Source of the DNA: Streptomyces cyaneochromogenes
GTDB taxonomy: Bacteria; Actinomycetota; Actinomycetes; Streptomycetales; Streptomycetaceae
Reading direction: 5' to 3'
DNA: 64,000 bases
NCBI RefSeq assembly: GCF_003963535.1
Contig: NZ_CP034539.1
Coordinates: forward strand, 3,596,001-3,660,000
Below are positions 16,381-25,958 of the stretch, one piece after another (the first letter of the stretch is position 1; the number at the start of each line of letters is the position of its first letter). The notes under the pieces were generated by a model. The model ran no database searches. It was not told the DNA's origin and was given only the letters and a program-made list of their open reading frames with translations. A program made the translations under genes and the position numbers.

Positions 16381-17853
16381 GTGACGCAGACGCCGAAGAG
16401 CAGCGCACCACCATCGGGGCACGGCCCGGCGTCCGGCGCGCCCACCATGCCGTCCGTACCGCCGCGGCCGGGCCTGCCCGAACAGCACAGCGGCGCCGCC
16501 CGACCCCTCACCCCCGCGCAACCGCCGGAGGCACGCCGCACCGCCTTCGCCGAGGGCTTCGACCAGCTCCGCGCGGCCGCCACCACCGAACCCGGCCGCC
16601 TGCGCATCATCGGCGCCCTGCTGGCCCTCTTCGTCGTCGCCTTCGGCGCCGTGGCCGCCTGGCAGATGACCGAGCGGGCCGCCGCGGCCGACGACGTCCT
16701 CAACCGCAGCCAGCCCCTCAGCTCCGACGCGGCCGACATCTACCGCTCCCTGGCGGACGCCAACACCGCGGCCGCCAGCGGCTACCTCGCGGGCCTGCAG
16801 GAGAAGCCCGCCATGCGCGAGGGCTACGAGAAGGACATCCGCACGGCCGCCGAGAAACTCGTCAAGGCCGCCGCCAACTCCGAACCGGGCTCTCCCTCGG
16901 CGAACACGATCGCCGAACTCAGCAGACTGCTGCCGGAGTACAAGGGCCTGGTCGAGACCGCGCGCGCCAACAACCGCCAGGGCTACCCGGTGGGCGGCGC
17001 CTACCTGCGCGCGGCGAACGAGATGATGCAGCAGAAGATGCTGCCGGCCGCCGGGAAGCTCTACCAGACGGAGAACGAGCGCCTGCGCTCCGACTACGCG
17101 GACGCGAAGTCCTTCCCCTGGGCGGCGACCGGCCTCGGCCTCCTCGCCCTGGCCGCCCTCGCCTGGGCCCAACGCCGCAACTACCGGCGTACGAACCGGG
17201 TCCTCAACCACGGGCTGGTCACCGCCACGGCCACCGCCACCGTGGTCCTGCTGTGGCTCGCCGTGAGCCACACGGTGGCCCGCGCGGGCCTGAACGACTC
17301 CTACGACCACGGCGTCCGCTCACTGAACGTGCTGCACGAGGCCCGCATCGCCTCCCTGACCGCCCGCAGCGACGAGAACCTGACCCTGGTCCGCAGGGGC
17401 GCGGACTCCAAGACGCTCGACGACGGCACGGTCGTGGACGCCTACGAGTGGGGCTACGACCAGCAGATCGACCAGCTCGGCAAGGCTCTCGCCCGCGCCG
17501 AGGGCCTCGCCGACGACTCGGCGGGAGAGAAGCCCGTGCAGGACGCGAACGGCTTCATGAAGATCTGGAAGGACCGCCACAACCTCGCCCGCGACGACAA
17601 CAACTCCGGCAACTACCAGGCCGCCCGCGACCGCGTCATCGGCGCCGCCAAGGAGCCGACGAGCGTGTGCTTCGACAACGTCGACAAGGCCTTGGCGACG
17701 GCGCTGGAACACGAGCAGAGCGAGTTCAAGCAGGCCGCGAGCGACGGCCGTGACTCACTGACCGGCCTGCCGACAGGCGCCGCCGTCCTCGCGGTCCTGG
17801 GTGCGGCCGGCGCGGTCCTCGGCATCGGCCGCAGGCTGTCGGAGTACCGGTGA
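16381..17853 (+). CDS. GlnX-like four-TM membrane sensor protein
   Basis: GTG start with GGGGGAGG six bases upstream. 490 residues: a Pro-rich cytoplasmic N-terminus, TM1 (~75-97), a helical extracytoplasmic domain (~98-245), TM2 (~246-267), TM3 (~280-302), a second helical extracytoplasmic domain (~303-460) and a C-terminal TM4 (~465-483). This layout matches mycobacterial GlnX, which links the binding protein GlnH to the kinase PknG. A GlnH-like gene follows at once and a PknG-like gene lies two further on, so transduction of external amino-acid status is the likely role. Sequence identity with GlnX could not be tested. Confidence 0.65.
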   Translation: MTQTPKSSAPPSGHGPASGAPTMPSVPPRPGLPEQHSGAARPLTPAQPPEARRTAFAEGFDQLRAAATTEPGRLRIIGALLALFVVAFGAVAAWQMTERAAAADDVLNRSQPLSSDAADIYRSLADANTAAASGYLAGLQEKPAMREGYEKDIRTAAEKLVKAAANSEPGSPSANTIAELSRLLPEYKGLVETARANNRQGYPVGGAYLRAANEMMQQKMLPAAGKLYQTENERLRSDYADAKSFPWAATGLGLLALAALAWAQRRNYRRTNRVLNHGLVTATATATVVLLWLAVSHTVARAGLNDSYDHGVRSLNVLHEARIASLTARSDENLTLVRRGADSKTLDDGTVVDAYEWGYDQQIDQLGKALARAEGLADDSAGEKPVQDANGFMKIWKDRHNLARDDNNSGNYQAARDRVIGAAKEPTSVCFDNVDKALATALEHEQSEFKQAASDGRDSLTGLPTGAAVLAVLGAAGAVLGIGRRLSEYR

Positions 17854-17867
17854 GAGGGGGCACGACG

Positions 17868-18944
17868 ATGAACACAGGCGACGGCTCGGACCGTCTCCGG
17901 GTCGCACCCGGCCCGTGGCAGCGTCTGCGCACCGGCCTGCGGGGCTGGGGCGGCGTGGGCGCGATGGCGCTCCTTTGCGCCCTGGCGGTGACCTTCGTGC
18001 TGCTGCTGCCGCTGAGCCAGCCGCAGGGATACGACGCCGGTACGGCCACCGGGGCTCAGGGCGTCGCCCATGGCAGCCGGGTGAAGGCCGACGACTGCGA
18101 GAACCCGCAGGACCAGAGCCTGTCGCCGTCCGGCGGCGAGGGCAAGGCGCCGACGCTGGACGCCATCAAGGCCCGCAAGGACCGGCGCCTGATCGTCGGC
18201 GTCGACACCAACAGCTACCGCTGGGGCTACCTGGACCCGAACAACCCCGCCGGTGAGCTGGAGGGGTTCGACATCGACCTGGTCCACCGGATCGCCGAGG
18301 ACATCCTGGGCGACCGGGACGCCGTGCAGTTCAAGGCCATCCCGACCAGCCGCCGTGTCGAGGCGATCCAGAAGGGCGAGGTCGACATGGTGGTGCGCAC
18401 CATGACGATCAACTGCGACCGCATCGAGCAAGTCGCGTTCTCCGCGCCCTACTTCGTGACCGGCCAGCAGGTCCTGGCGCCCAAGACCTCGACGATCACC
18501 GGGTTCGACAAGACCCTGGCCGAGAAGAAGGTCTGCTCGGCGCAGGGCTCCACCGCGTACGACAACCTGGAAGAGGGAAGGAAGTCCGGCGACCTCCCGG
18601 ACACCACCGACATCCGGACCACCGTCCCCAACCAGCTCGACTGCCTGGTGAAGTTGCAGCTCGGCGAGGTCGACGCGGTCGTGACCGACGGTGCGCTCGC
18701 CGCGAGTCAGGCCGCGCAGGACCCCACGGTCGAGCTGAAGGGCGGCCTGTTCACCGACGAGTACTACGGCGTGGCGATGAAACTGGGCTCCGACGATCTG
18801 GTACGCCAGGTCAACCGGACCCTGGAGAACTACATCGACGACGGCGGCTGGAAGGCGTCGTACGAGAAGTGGCTGCACCCGACGATGGATCAGGGCGACA
18901 AGAAGTCGGCGTCGGCGACTCCTCCCGAAGCCCGGTACAAGTGA
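17868..18944 (+). CDS. Membrane-anchored glutamate/amino-acid-type binding protein (GlnH-like)
   Basis: 358 residues. ATG at 17868 is preferred over GTG 17850 because GAGAGGGGG lies between them. A single N-terminal TM anchor (~32-53, GAMALLCALAVTFVLLLPL) lacks a lipobox. The rest is a family-3 solute-binding domain (LIVGVDTNSYRWG; GFDIDLVHRIAEDI; VDMVVRTMTINCDR). An anchored binding protein without a permease or ATPase nearby points to sensing rather than uptake. In mycobacteria GlnH binds Asp/Glu and signals through GlnX to PknG; the same gene set here suggests the same job. Confidence 0.75.
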   Translation: MNTGDGSDRLRVAPGPWQRLRTGLRGWGGVGAMALLCALAVTFVLLLPLSQPQGYDAGTATGAQGVAHGSRVKADDCENPQDQSLSPSGGEGKAPTLDAIKARKDRRLIVGVDTNSYRWGYLDPNNPAGELEGFDIDLVHRIAEDILGDRDAVQFKAIPTSRRVEAIQKGEVDMVVRTMTINCDRIEQVAFSAPYFVTGQQVLAPKTSTITGFDKTLAEKKVCSAQGSTAYDNLEEGRKSGDLPDTTDIRTTVPNQLDCLVKLQLGEVDAVVTDGALAASQAAQDPTVELKGGLFTDEYYGVAMKLGSDDLVRQVNRTLENYIDDGGWKASYEKWLHPTMDQGDKKSASATPPEARYK

Positions 18945-19029
18945 CCGGCGTCAACTGGCGGACACTGCGACAGAATCACGACAGCGCACGACAGAACACG
19001 ACGGACCACAACGCAGCGAGAGGTGATCG

Positions 19030-20361
19030 ATGGGCGTCACGGACCCCGCCGGGCCGGTGATGGACCGGGACGAGGTGGACCGTGCGCTGGCGCGGCTCGG
19101 CGCGGAGCACGAGGCGATCGAGACCTCGCTCCTCGCCCTGCAGGACCACGCGGGCCGCAGACTTCTCGAAGGAGCCGAGCTCACGGGCGTCACCAAGGAG
19201 CGCTGGACGACCGCGGAGGCGTCGATCACGCTGCTGTGGGCGTACTTCGACGCGTACACGGACGCGTTGCGCTCCGCCCGCGACATCCGCGCCCGCCGTC
19301 GCTGGTCCAGCCGCGACGACCTGGTGGAGCTGACGGAGCTGCTGCGCGGAGAGTCGGTGACCGTCGCGGGCTCGGCGTCGGCGACCGCCAACGCCCCGAC
19401 GCTGCACGGCGGTTCGGGCAAGCTCAGCGAACAGTTCACGCTGGTCACCCTGGTGGACCGGATGAACGAGCTGTACGCGACCTCGCTGGACATGGTCGTC
19501 GCCGCCGACGCGGTCTGGTCGGCGCTGCCCGCCCGCATCGATTTACTGGCCGCCGAGCTCCAGCGCACCCGCCGGCTCGCGCACTCCGTCGGTGTACGTC
19601 CCGGCGAGCACCCGGCGGGCGACGACCTGGAGCGCATCACGCGCACGCTCACCCACCTGCGCGCGGAGGTGGTCTCCGACCCGCTCGCGTACTGGCTGCC
19701 CACGCAGGGGAGTTCGGCGCCCGGCGGCGGCAGGCCGGACACCACGGTCTACGACCGCGAGGCGCGCGCTCTGGAGGACGTACGGCGTGAGATCGACGCT
19801 GTACTGACGGTCCGTCAGGATGCCGAGCAGCGTCTGGTCAAACTGCGCGACGTGCTGTCCCGCGCGGACCGTACGCTCGCCGAGGCCCGCACCGCGCGCG
19901 GTGAGGTGCTGGCGAAGATCGCCGCCACGGAGGTGCCCGTCGTCAGCGGCCCGCCGACGGTGCTGCAGGAGCAGCTGGCGACGGCCGCCGAGTACCGCAG
20001 ACAGGCCCAGTGGCACCGCCTGTCCCCGCTCCTGGAGTCCCTGGAGCAGAAGGCGGAGGACGAACTGCTGCGCGCCCGCGAGTCGCTGACCGCGGTCACC
20101 GCGCCCCTGGCGGTCCGCGCCGAACTGCGCGGCCGCCTCGACGCGTACAAGGCGAAGGTCGCCCGGCACGGCCTCGCGGAGGACCCGTTCCTCATCGAGC
20201 GCTACGACGCGGCCCGCCGCATGCTGTGGAGCGCCCCCTGCGACCTGCGCGTCGCCGAACAGGCCGTCCTGCGCTACCAGCAGGCGGCAGCCGAACTGCT
20301 CGGCGGCCCACGCGTGCCGGGTCCGCGGGCGCCCGAGGACCGGAGGGGGCCGGGATCATGA
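19030..20361 (+). CDS. Coiled-coil protein of the PknG locus, unknown function
   Basis: 443 residues, ATG preceded by GAGAGG with six bases spacing. Almost wholly alpha-helical with heptad-like stretches (~235-300 and ~320-400) and no signal peptide or TM. I recognise no family. It lies between the binding protein and the kinase. It contains an in-frame TTA codon (bases 19543-19545, residue 172); in Streptomyces TTA needs the bldA tRNA, so full translation may be tied to developmental stage. This could make it the development-dependent member of the signalling locus. Confidence 0.7.
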   Translation: MGVTDPAGPVMDRDEVDRALARLGAEHEAIETSLLALQDHAGRRLLEGAELTGVTKERWTTAEASITLLWAYFDAYTDALRSARDIRARRRWSSRDDLVELTELLRGESVTVAGSASATANAPTLHGGSGKLSEQFTLVTLVDRMNELYATSLDMVVAADAVWSALPARIDLLAAELQRTRRLAHSVGVRPGEHPAGDDLERITRTLTHLRAEVVSDPLAYWLPTQGSSAPGGGRPDTTVYDREARALEDVRREIDAVLTVRQDAEQRLVKLRDVLSRADRTLAEARTARGEVLAKIAATEVPVVSGPPTVLQEQLATAAEYRRQAQWHRLSPLLESLEQKAEDELLRARESLTAVTAPLAVRAELRGRLDAYKAKVARHGLAEDPFLIERYDAARRMLWSAPCDLRVAEQAVLRYQQAAAELLGGPRVPGPRAPEDRRGPGS

Positions 20362-20383
20362 GGCACAGGGGGGAGTCGTCGTC

Positions 20384-22930
20384 ATGAGTCAGGCACAGCA
20401 GACCTGCCAGCGGCCGGACTGCGACGGGGCGTACGAGGACGTGGGCGGCGGTGAGCTGTACTGCGACACGTGCGGCCTCGCACCGGTCGTCTCGGCGACC
20501 GGCACGGTCGGTTCGCCGCCCACCGGGGTGACGGGCGGCGGCAAGGGCTCGCGCGGCTCGGCGGGCAGCGGCAGCTCCCGCTCCACCAGCCGCGGCAGCT
20601 CCCGTACGTCGTCCCAGTCGTCGAAGTCCCGGCGCTCGGTGTCGGGACGGCTGTCGCGCGCGCTGTCGGGCCGTTCCACGGGCCGCTCGGTGTCGGTGCG
20701 CAGCTCCGGCTCGGGCGCCGGCACCAGCGGCCGCGGCAGGCTCGGCGCCGGCCTGGTCCAGGTCCCGGACGTCCCGCGTCCCGACCCGCGCGCGATGGTG
20801 CTGGAGAACCCGGAGGTGCCCGAGCGCAAGCGGTTCTGCTCGCGTTCGGACTGCGGTGCGCCGGTCGGCCGGGCCCGCGGCGAGCGCCCGGGCCGTACGG
20901 AGGGCTTCTGCACGAAGTGCGGGCACCCGTACTCCTTCGTCCCGAAGCTGAAGTCCGGGGACATCGTGCACGGCCAGTACGAGGTCGTGGGCTGCCTCGC
21001 GCACGGCGGGCTGGGCTGGATCTACCTCGCCGTGGACCGCGCGGTGTCCGACCGCTGGGTGGTGCTCAAGGGCCTGCTCGACACCGGCGACCAGGACGCG
21101 ATGGCGGCGGCGATCTCCGAGCGGCGCTTCCTCGCGGAGATCGAGCACGCCAACATCGTGCGGATCTACAACTTCGTCGAGCACCTCGACCAGCGCACCG
21201 GCTCCCTCGACGGCTACATCGTCATGGAGTACGTGGGCGGCAAGTCGCTCAAGGAGATCGCCAACGGCCGCCGCACTCCCGGCGGCAAGCGTGACCCGCT
21301 CCCCGTCGAGCAGGCGTGCGCGTACGGCATCGAGGCGCTGGAGGCCCTCGGCCACCTGCACAGCCGCAACCTCCTGTACTGCGACTTCAAGGTCGACAAC
21401 GCCATCCAGACCGAGGACCAGCTCAAGCTGATCGACATGGGCGCGGTGCGCAGGATGGACGACGACGAGTCGGCCATCTACGGCACGGTGGGCTACCAGG
21501 CACCGGAGGTCGCGGAGGTCGGCCCGTCGGTCGCGTCCGACCTCTACACGGTCGCCCGCACGCTCGCCGTCCTGACCTTCGACTTCCAGGGCTACACGAA
21601 CGTCTACGTCGACTCCCTGCCGGACCCCGACAACATCGAGGTCTTCCGCCAGTACGAGTCCTTCTACCGCCTCCTGGTCCGCGCCACCGACCCCGACCCG
21701 GCCCGCCGCTTCGCCTCCGCCCAGGAGATGGCGGAGCAGCTGACGGGCGTACTGCGCGAGGTCGTGTCACTGCAGACGGGACGGGCGCGGCCGTCGCTGT
21801 CGACACTGTTCGGGCCGGAGGTACGGGTCACGGACACGGAGCTGTTCCCGAAGCTGGACGGAGAGGTCTCGCGACTGGGGGCGCGGGTGGCTCCCGCCAG
21901 GGCCAACGGGACCAGCGGAGCCAACAGGGCCAACGGCAAGACCCCCGCCCTTCCCCCGGCCGACCCGCCCGCTCCCGCCGCCGGCCTCGTCAAGGGCGTC
22001 AACACCTCCGCCACCGCCCTCGCCCTTCCCGTCCCGCATGTCGACCCCGCCGATCCCAACGCCGGTTTCCTCGCGGGCCTGATGACCACCGCCCCGGCCG
22101 AGCTGCTCGGTGCCCTCGCCGCCGCGTCGGCGCCGTCGCCCGAGACACGGCTGCGGCAGGTGCGCGCCTGGCTGGAGAACGGCGACACCGGCGCCGCGCA
22201 CGAGGCCCTGCTGAAGCTGGAGGACGAGCGGCCCGACGACTGGCGGGTCGTCTGGTACCGCGGTGTGGCCGCGCTCGTCACCGGCGACCACGAGGGCGCC
22301 GCGCTCGCCTTCGACGCGATCTACGACGCCTTCCCGGGCGAGCCCTCCCCCAAGCTGGCCCTCGGCATGTGTGCGGAGGTACTGGGCCAGTTGGACAACG
22401 CCGCCGAGTACTACCGGCTGGTGTGGTCGACCGACCCGAGCTATGTGAGCGCCGCCTTCGGCCTGGCCCGCGTCCAGCTGGCGAGCGGCGACCGCCGCGG
22501 CGCCGTGACGACCCTGGAGTCGATTCCGGAGAGCTCCATTCACTACACGGCCGCACGCGTGGCGGCCGTCCGCGCGCGGCTGCGTCAACGCACGGCGACC
22601 GCCGCCGACGTACCGTTCCTGGAGGACCTGACCGCCGCCGCGGGTCAGGTCGAGGCGCTGGACAGTTACGGTCTGGATCCGGCGCGCCGGGAGCAGTTGT
22701 CGGCGGAAGTCCTCGGTTGCGCGCTGGACTGGATACTCTCCGGTGGCCAGGGTTCCGCCCCACCTGCCGCCGGAGGACGGACGCTGCTCGGCAGCGGCCT
22801 GGACGAGCGGGGACTGCGTTTCGGCCTGGAGCGTTCGTACCGCACGCTGGCCCGGCTCGCGCGGGGCGGCGAGGAGAGGATCGACCTGGTGGAACGTGCC
22901 AACCGTTACCGCCCCCGGACGTGGGTGTAG
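20384..22930 (+). CDS. pknG: PknG-like serine/threonine protein kinase with zinc ribbons and TPR region
   Basis: 848 residues, GGGGGGAG upstream. Two N-terminal zinc-ribbon or rubredoxin-like sites: CQRPDC...CDTC (~7-30) and CSRSDC...CTKC (~148-185), separated by a Ser/Arg-rich linker. Kinase domain ~195-470: glycine loop AHGGLGWIYLA, Lys in WVVLKGLL (~229), catalytic YCDFKVDN (~331-338, Tyr in place of the usual His) and DMG instead of DFG (~350). This pattern is shared with PknG. The C-terminal third is TPR-like (ENGDTGAAHEALLKLEDERP). PknG proteins control glutamate and 2-oxoglutarate metabolism via FHA targets. Soluble; probably signalled to by the membrane proteins upstream. Confidence 0.88.
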   Translation: MSQAQQTCQRPDCDGAYEDVGGGELYCDTCGLAPVVSATGTVGSPPTGVTGGGKGSRGSAGSGSSRSTSRGSSRTSSQSSKSRRSVSGRLSRALSGRSTGRSVSVRSSGSGAGTSGRGRLGAGLVQVPDVPRPDPRAMVLENPEVPERKRFCSRSDCGAPVGRARGERPGRTEGFCTKCGHPYSFVPKLKSGDIVHGQYEVVGCLAHGGLGWIYLAVDRAVSDRWVVLKGLLDTGDQDAMAAAISERRFLAEIEHANIVRIYNFVEHLDQRTGSLDGYIVMEYVGGKSLKEIANGRRTPGGKRDPLPVEQACAYGIEALEALGHLHSRNLLYCDFKVDNAIQTEDQLKLIDMGAVRRMDDDESAIYGTVGYQAPEVAEVGPSVASDLYTVARTLAVLTFDFQGYTNVYVDSLPDPDNIEVFRQYESFYRLLVRATDPDPARRFASAQEMAEQLTGVLREVVSLQTGRARPSLSTLFGPEVRVTDTELFPKLDGEVSRLGARVAPARANGTSGANRANGKTPALPPADPPAPAAGLVKGVNTSATALALPVPHVDPADPNAGFLAGLMTTAPAELLGALAAASAPSPETRLRQVRAWLENGDTGAAHEALLKLEDERPDDWRVVWYRGVAALVTGDHEGAALAFDAIYDAFPGEPSPKLALGMCAEVLGQLDNAAEYYRLVWSTDPSYVSAAFGLARVQLASGDRRGAVTTLESIPESSIHYTAARVAAVRARLRQRTATAADVPFLEDLTAAAGQVEALDSYGLDPARREQLSAEVLGCALDWILSGGQGSAPPAAGGRTLLGSGLDERGLRFGLERSYRTLARLARGGEERIDLVERANRYRPRTWV

Positions 22931-22933
22931 TTG

Positions 22934-24409
22934 ATGTCGCAGATGCCCCAGTTGTCCGCCTGCCCGAGCTGCGAATGGCCGCTCGAGTCGGGTGACCGTT
23001 TCTGCGGTGCGTGCGGATACGACCTGTCCGCCGTGCCCGTACGGCCGGACGACAACCCGACCATCGCCATGAACGGCTCGGTGTCGCCCCCGGCAGGCGC
23101 GCCCGGTCCGGTCTGGCCCGCCGCCACACCGGACGGCACCGCCACGCCGGCGGCCACTCATCTGCCGGCGAACCTTCAGGGCACGCACTCCGGCGGCCAC
23201 GACCTGCCCCCGGGCACACCCCCGCCCCCGCAGTCACCGCCGCCCGTGTCCCCGGCGATGCCCGGCCCCGACACGGCAGCCGGCTTCGGCTTCCCGGCAC
23301 CCGGCGCCCCGGGCGCACCGGACGGCCCCCACCCGCAGCCTGCCGGTTCACCCGCCGATCCGCCCGCCCCGACGGGCTCGCCCGCCTCCCCGGCCTCCGG
23401 CGTGCGGTTCGACCGTCCGGCGGAGCCCGAGGAGTACCCGTTGCAGGCGCCCGACCCGCGTATCGCCCCCGACCTGCCGACCCCGCGCGAGGGCACCAAG
23501 GTGTGCGTGGCCTGCCGCGCGGGCCGCGTCGACCACGACGGGTACTGCGAGAACTGCGGGCACGCCCAGCCACGCGAACGCGACCACATGGAGCAGGACG
23601 TCGGCCCGGTCGCCGCCGTCAGCGACCGCGGCCTGCGCCACCACCGCAACGAGGACGCGTTCGCCGTCGACTGCACCGCGCTGCCCGACGGCCGGCCCGC
23701 GGTCCTGGCGATCGTCTGCGACGGCGTGTCCTCGGCGACCCGCCCCGACGACGCCTCGATGGCCGCCTCCCGGGCCGCGAGCGAGTCCCTGCTGGCCGCC
23801 CTGCCGCGCGGCACACACCCGCAGCAGGCCATGCACGACGCGATCGTCGCCGCCGCGAACGCGGTCAACGCGCTGGCCGGAGAACCGGCCACGGCCCGTG
23901 AGCACGCCCCGCACCAGAACGCCCCCGCCTGCACGATCGTCGGCTCCGTGGTGACGCCCGAGCTGCTGATCGTCGGCTGGGTCGGCGACAGCCGCGCCTA
24001 CTGGGTCCCGGCGGACCGCAGCACTCCCCCGGCCCGGCTCACCGAGGACGACTCCTGGGCCGCGCAGATGGTCGCCGCGGGCCTGATGAACGAGGCCGAG
24101 GCGTACGCCGACGAGCGCGCCCACGCCATCACGGGCTGGCTCGGCGCGGACGCGTACGAACTGGAGCCGCACACCGCTTCCTTCAAGCCGGACCGGCCGG
24201 GTGTAGTGGTGGTGTGCACGGACGGGCTGTGGAACTACGCGGAGGCGGCCGAGGACATGGCCGACGCGCTGCCCCTCGACGCCATCGCGCGTCCCCTGCA
24301 CAGCGCCCGGGTCCTGGTCGGTCACGCGCTCGACGGCGGGGGCCACGACAACGTAACAGTGGCCGTCGTGCCGTTCCCCGCACCGCCGATGGGGGCAGGA
24401 TCGGCCTGA
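22934..24409 (+). CDS. PP2C-family protein phosphatase with zinc ribbons
   Basis: Starts at the ATG three bases after the kinase stop, so translation is coupled; no separate ribosome site. An N-terminal zinc ribbon (CPSC...CGAC, ~10-32) is followed by a long Pro/Ala linker (~50-180), a second ribbon (CVAC...CENC, ~190-215), then a PP2C domain (~222-490). Metal-binding and catalytic motifs are present: RNEDAFAV, VCDGVSS, GWVGDSRAYWV, VCTDGLWNYA and GGHDNVTVAVV. It probably reverses phosphorylation by the adjacent PknG-like kinase. No TM segment, unlike PstP. Confidence 0.88.
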   Translation: MSQMPQLSACPSCEWPLESGDRFCGACGYDLSAVPVRPDDNPTIAMNGSVSPPAGAPGPVWPAATPDGTATPAATHLPANLQGTHSGGHDLPPGTPPPPQSPPPVSPAMPGPDTAAGFGFPAPGAPGAPDGPHPQPAGSPADPPAPTGSPASPASGVRFDRPAEPEEYPLQAPDPRIAPDLPTPREGTKVCVACRAGRVDHDGYCENCGHAQPRERDHMEQDVGPVAAVSDRGLRHHRNEDAFAVDCTALPDGRPAVLAIVCDGVSSATRPDDASMAASRAASESLLAALPRGTHPQQAMHDAIVAAANAVNALAGEPATAREHAPHQNAPACTIVGSVVTPELLIVGWVGDSRAYWVPADRSTPPARLTEDDSWAAQMVAAGLMNEAEAYADERAHAITGWLGADAYELEPHTASFKPDRPGVVVVCTDGLWNYAEAAEDMADALPLDAIARPLHSARVLVGHALDGGGHDNVTVAVVPFPAPPMGAGSA

Positions 24410-24507
24410 GGCCGCACCGCGGAGCGAGGTCTCAGCGGACCGGAGGGGACCGGTCCGTCGACATCCATGGCATCACCATGGGGTTCTTTAGGGGGATTTG
24501 AGAACGC

Positions 24508-25854
24508 ATGGCCAATTTCTCGAAGTCGAACGTGCCGCAGTTCTCGGTGGACGTGTACCAGAACGAGTACCTGCCGGAGGGCGGTCGCGACGTCAACGCG
24601 ATCGTCACGGTGACCGCGACCGGCGGCGGCACGGTCGGAAGCGCGGTCGCGGCGCCCCACCTCTACGCGCCGGGACAGGGTCCGTCCGCGGGCGTGGCGA
24701 TCATGGTCGACTGCTCGGGCTCGATGGACTACCCGCCGACCAAGATGCGCAACGCCCGCGACGCCACGTCCGCCGCGATCGACACCCTGCGCGACGGCGT
24801 CCACTTCGCGGTGATCGGCGGCACGCACGTCGCCAAGGAGGTGTATCCGGGGGGTGGCCGTCTCGCGGTCGCCGACGCCACCACCCGCGACCAGGCCAAG
24901 CAGGCGCTGCGCAGGCTCAGCGCGGGCGGCGGCACGGCCATCGGCACCTGGCTGCGGCTCGCCGACCGCCTGCTGTCCTCGGAGGAAGTCGCCATCCGGC
25001 ACGGCATCCTGCTGACCGACGGCCGCAACGAGCACGAGTCACCGCAGGACCTCAAGGCCGCCCTCGACGCCTGTGCCGGACGGTTCACCTGTGACGCCCG
25101 TGGCGTGGGCACCGACTGGGAAGTGAAAGAAGTCACAGGGATCGCCTCCGCCCTGCTCGGCAGCGCCGACATCGTCGCGGACCCGGCCGGTCTGGCCGCC
25201 GACTTCACGCGGATGATGGAGACGGCGATGGGCAAGGAGGTCGCGGACGTCGCCCTGCGGGTGTGGACGCCGGTGGGCACGACCATCAAGTTCGTCAAGC
25301 AAGTGGCACCGACGGTCGAGGAGTTGACCGACCGGCGCACGGAGGCCGGCCCGCGGGCCGGGGACTACCCCACCGGCTCCTGGGGCGACGAGTCCCGTGA
25401 CTACCACGTTTGCGTCGAAGTGCCCGCCGCGGAACTCGGCCGGGAGATGCTCGCGGCCCGGGTCTCCCTGGTCGTCCCGCAACCCGACGGCAGCGCACAG
25501 AACTTGGGCGCCCAGGGTCTCGTACGGGCCGTGTGGACCGACGACATGGCCGCCTCGACGTCGATCAACCCCCAGGTCGCCCACTACACCGGCCAGGCCG
25601 AACTCGCGCAAGCCATCCAACAAGGGCTCGATCTTCGCAAAGCAGGCGATATCGATGGAGCAACGGCCAAACTGGGTCGCGCGGTTCAGCTCGCCAGCGC
25701 TTCCGGAAATGCGGATACCGCGAAACTCCTTGCGAAGGTGGTGGACGTGGTCGACGCCGCGACGGGTACTGTGCGACTGAAGGCGAAGGTCGCGGAGGCC
25801 GACGAGATGACTCTCGAGACACGGTCGACAAAGACTGTTCGTGTAAAGAAGTGA
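24508..25854 (+). CDS. vWA-domain protein
   Basis: 448 residues with a von Willebrand factor A domain at ~65-240; the MIDAS motif is DCSGSMD (~71), with the second metal Thr region GGGTAIGTWL and LTDGRNEHES. The C-terminal half is beta-rich then helical (AELAQAIQQGLDLRKAGDI). No TM or signal peptide, so probably a cytosolic scaffold. In actinobacteria such proteins commonly accompany kinase/phosphatase/FHA genes. A 98-base gap precedes it; AGGGGGATTTGAG may be its ribosome site. Confidence 0.82.
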   Translation: MANFSKSNVPQFSVDVYQNEYLPEGGRDVNAIVTVTATGGGTVGSAVAAPHLYAPGQGPSAGVAIMVDCSGSMDYPPTKMRNARDATSAAIDTLRDGVHFAVIGGTHVAKEVYPGGGRLAVADATTRDQAKQALRRLSAGGGTAIGTWLRLADRLLSSEEVAIRHGILLTDGRNEHESPQDLKAALDACAGRFTCDARGVGTDWEVKEVTGIASALLGSADIVADPAGLAADFTRMMETAMGKEVADVALRVWTPVGTTIKFVKQVAPTVEELTDRRTEAGPRAGDYPTGSWGDESRDYHVCVEVPAAELGREMLAARVSLVVPQPDGSAQNLGAQGLVRAVWTDDMAASTSINPQVAHYTGQAELAQAIQQGLDLRKAGDIDGATAKLGRAVQLASASGNADTAKLLAKVVDVVDAATGTVRLKAKVAEADEMTLETRSTKTVRVKK

Positions 25855-25958
25855 CCTAGCAGCGACCCAGCAGGACCCTAAAAGCATCGAGCCTGACCCC
25901 TTGGGGTTGGAGAAATCCGGTCGACGACGGCCGGAAAAGGAGAGGGGGAAGCGCCGAC

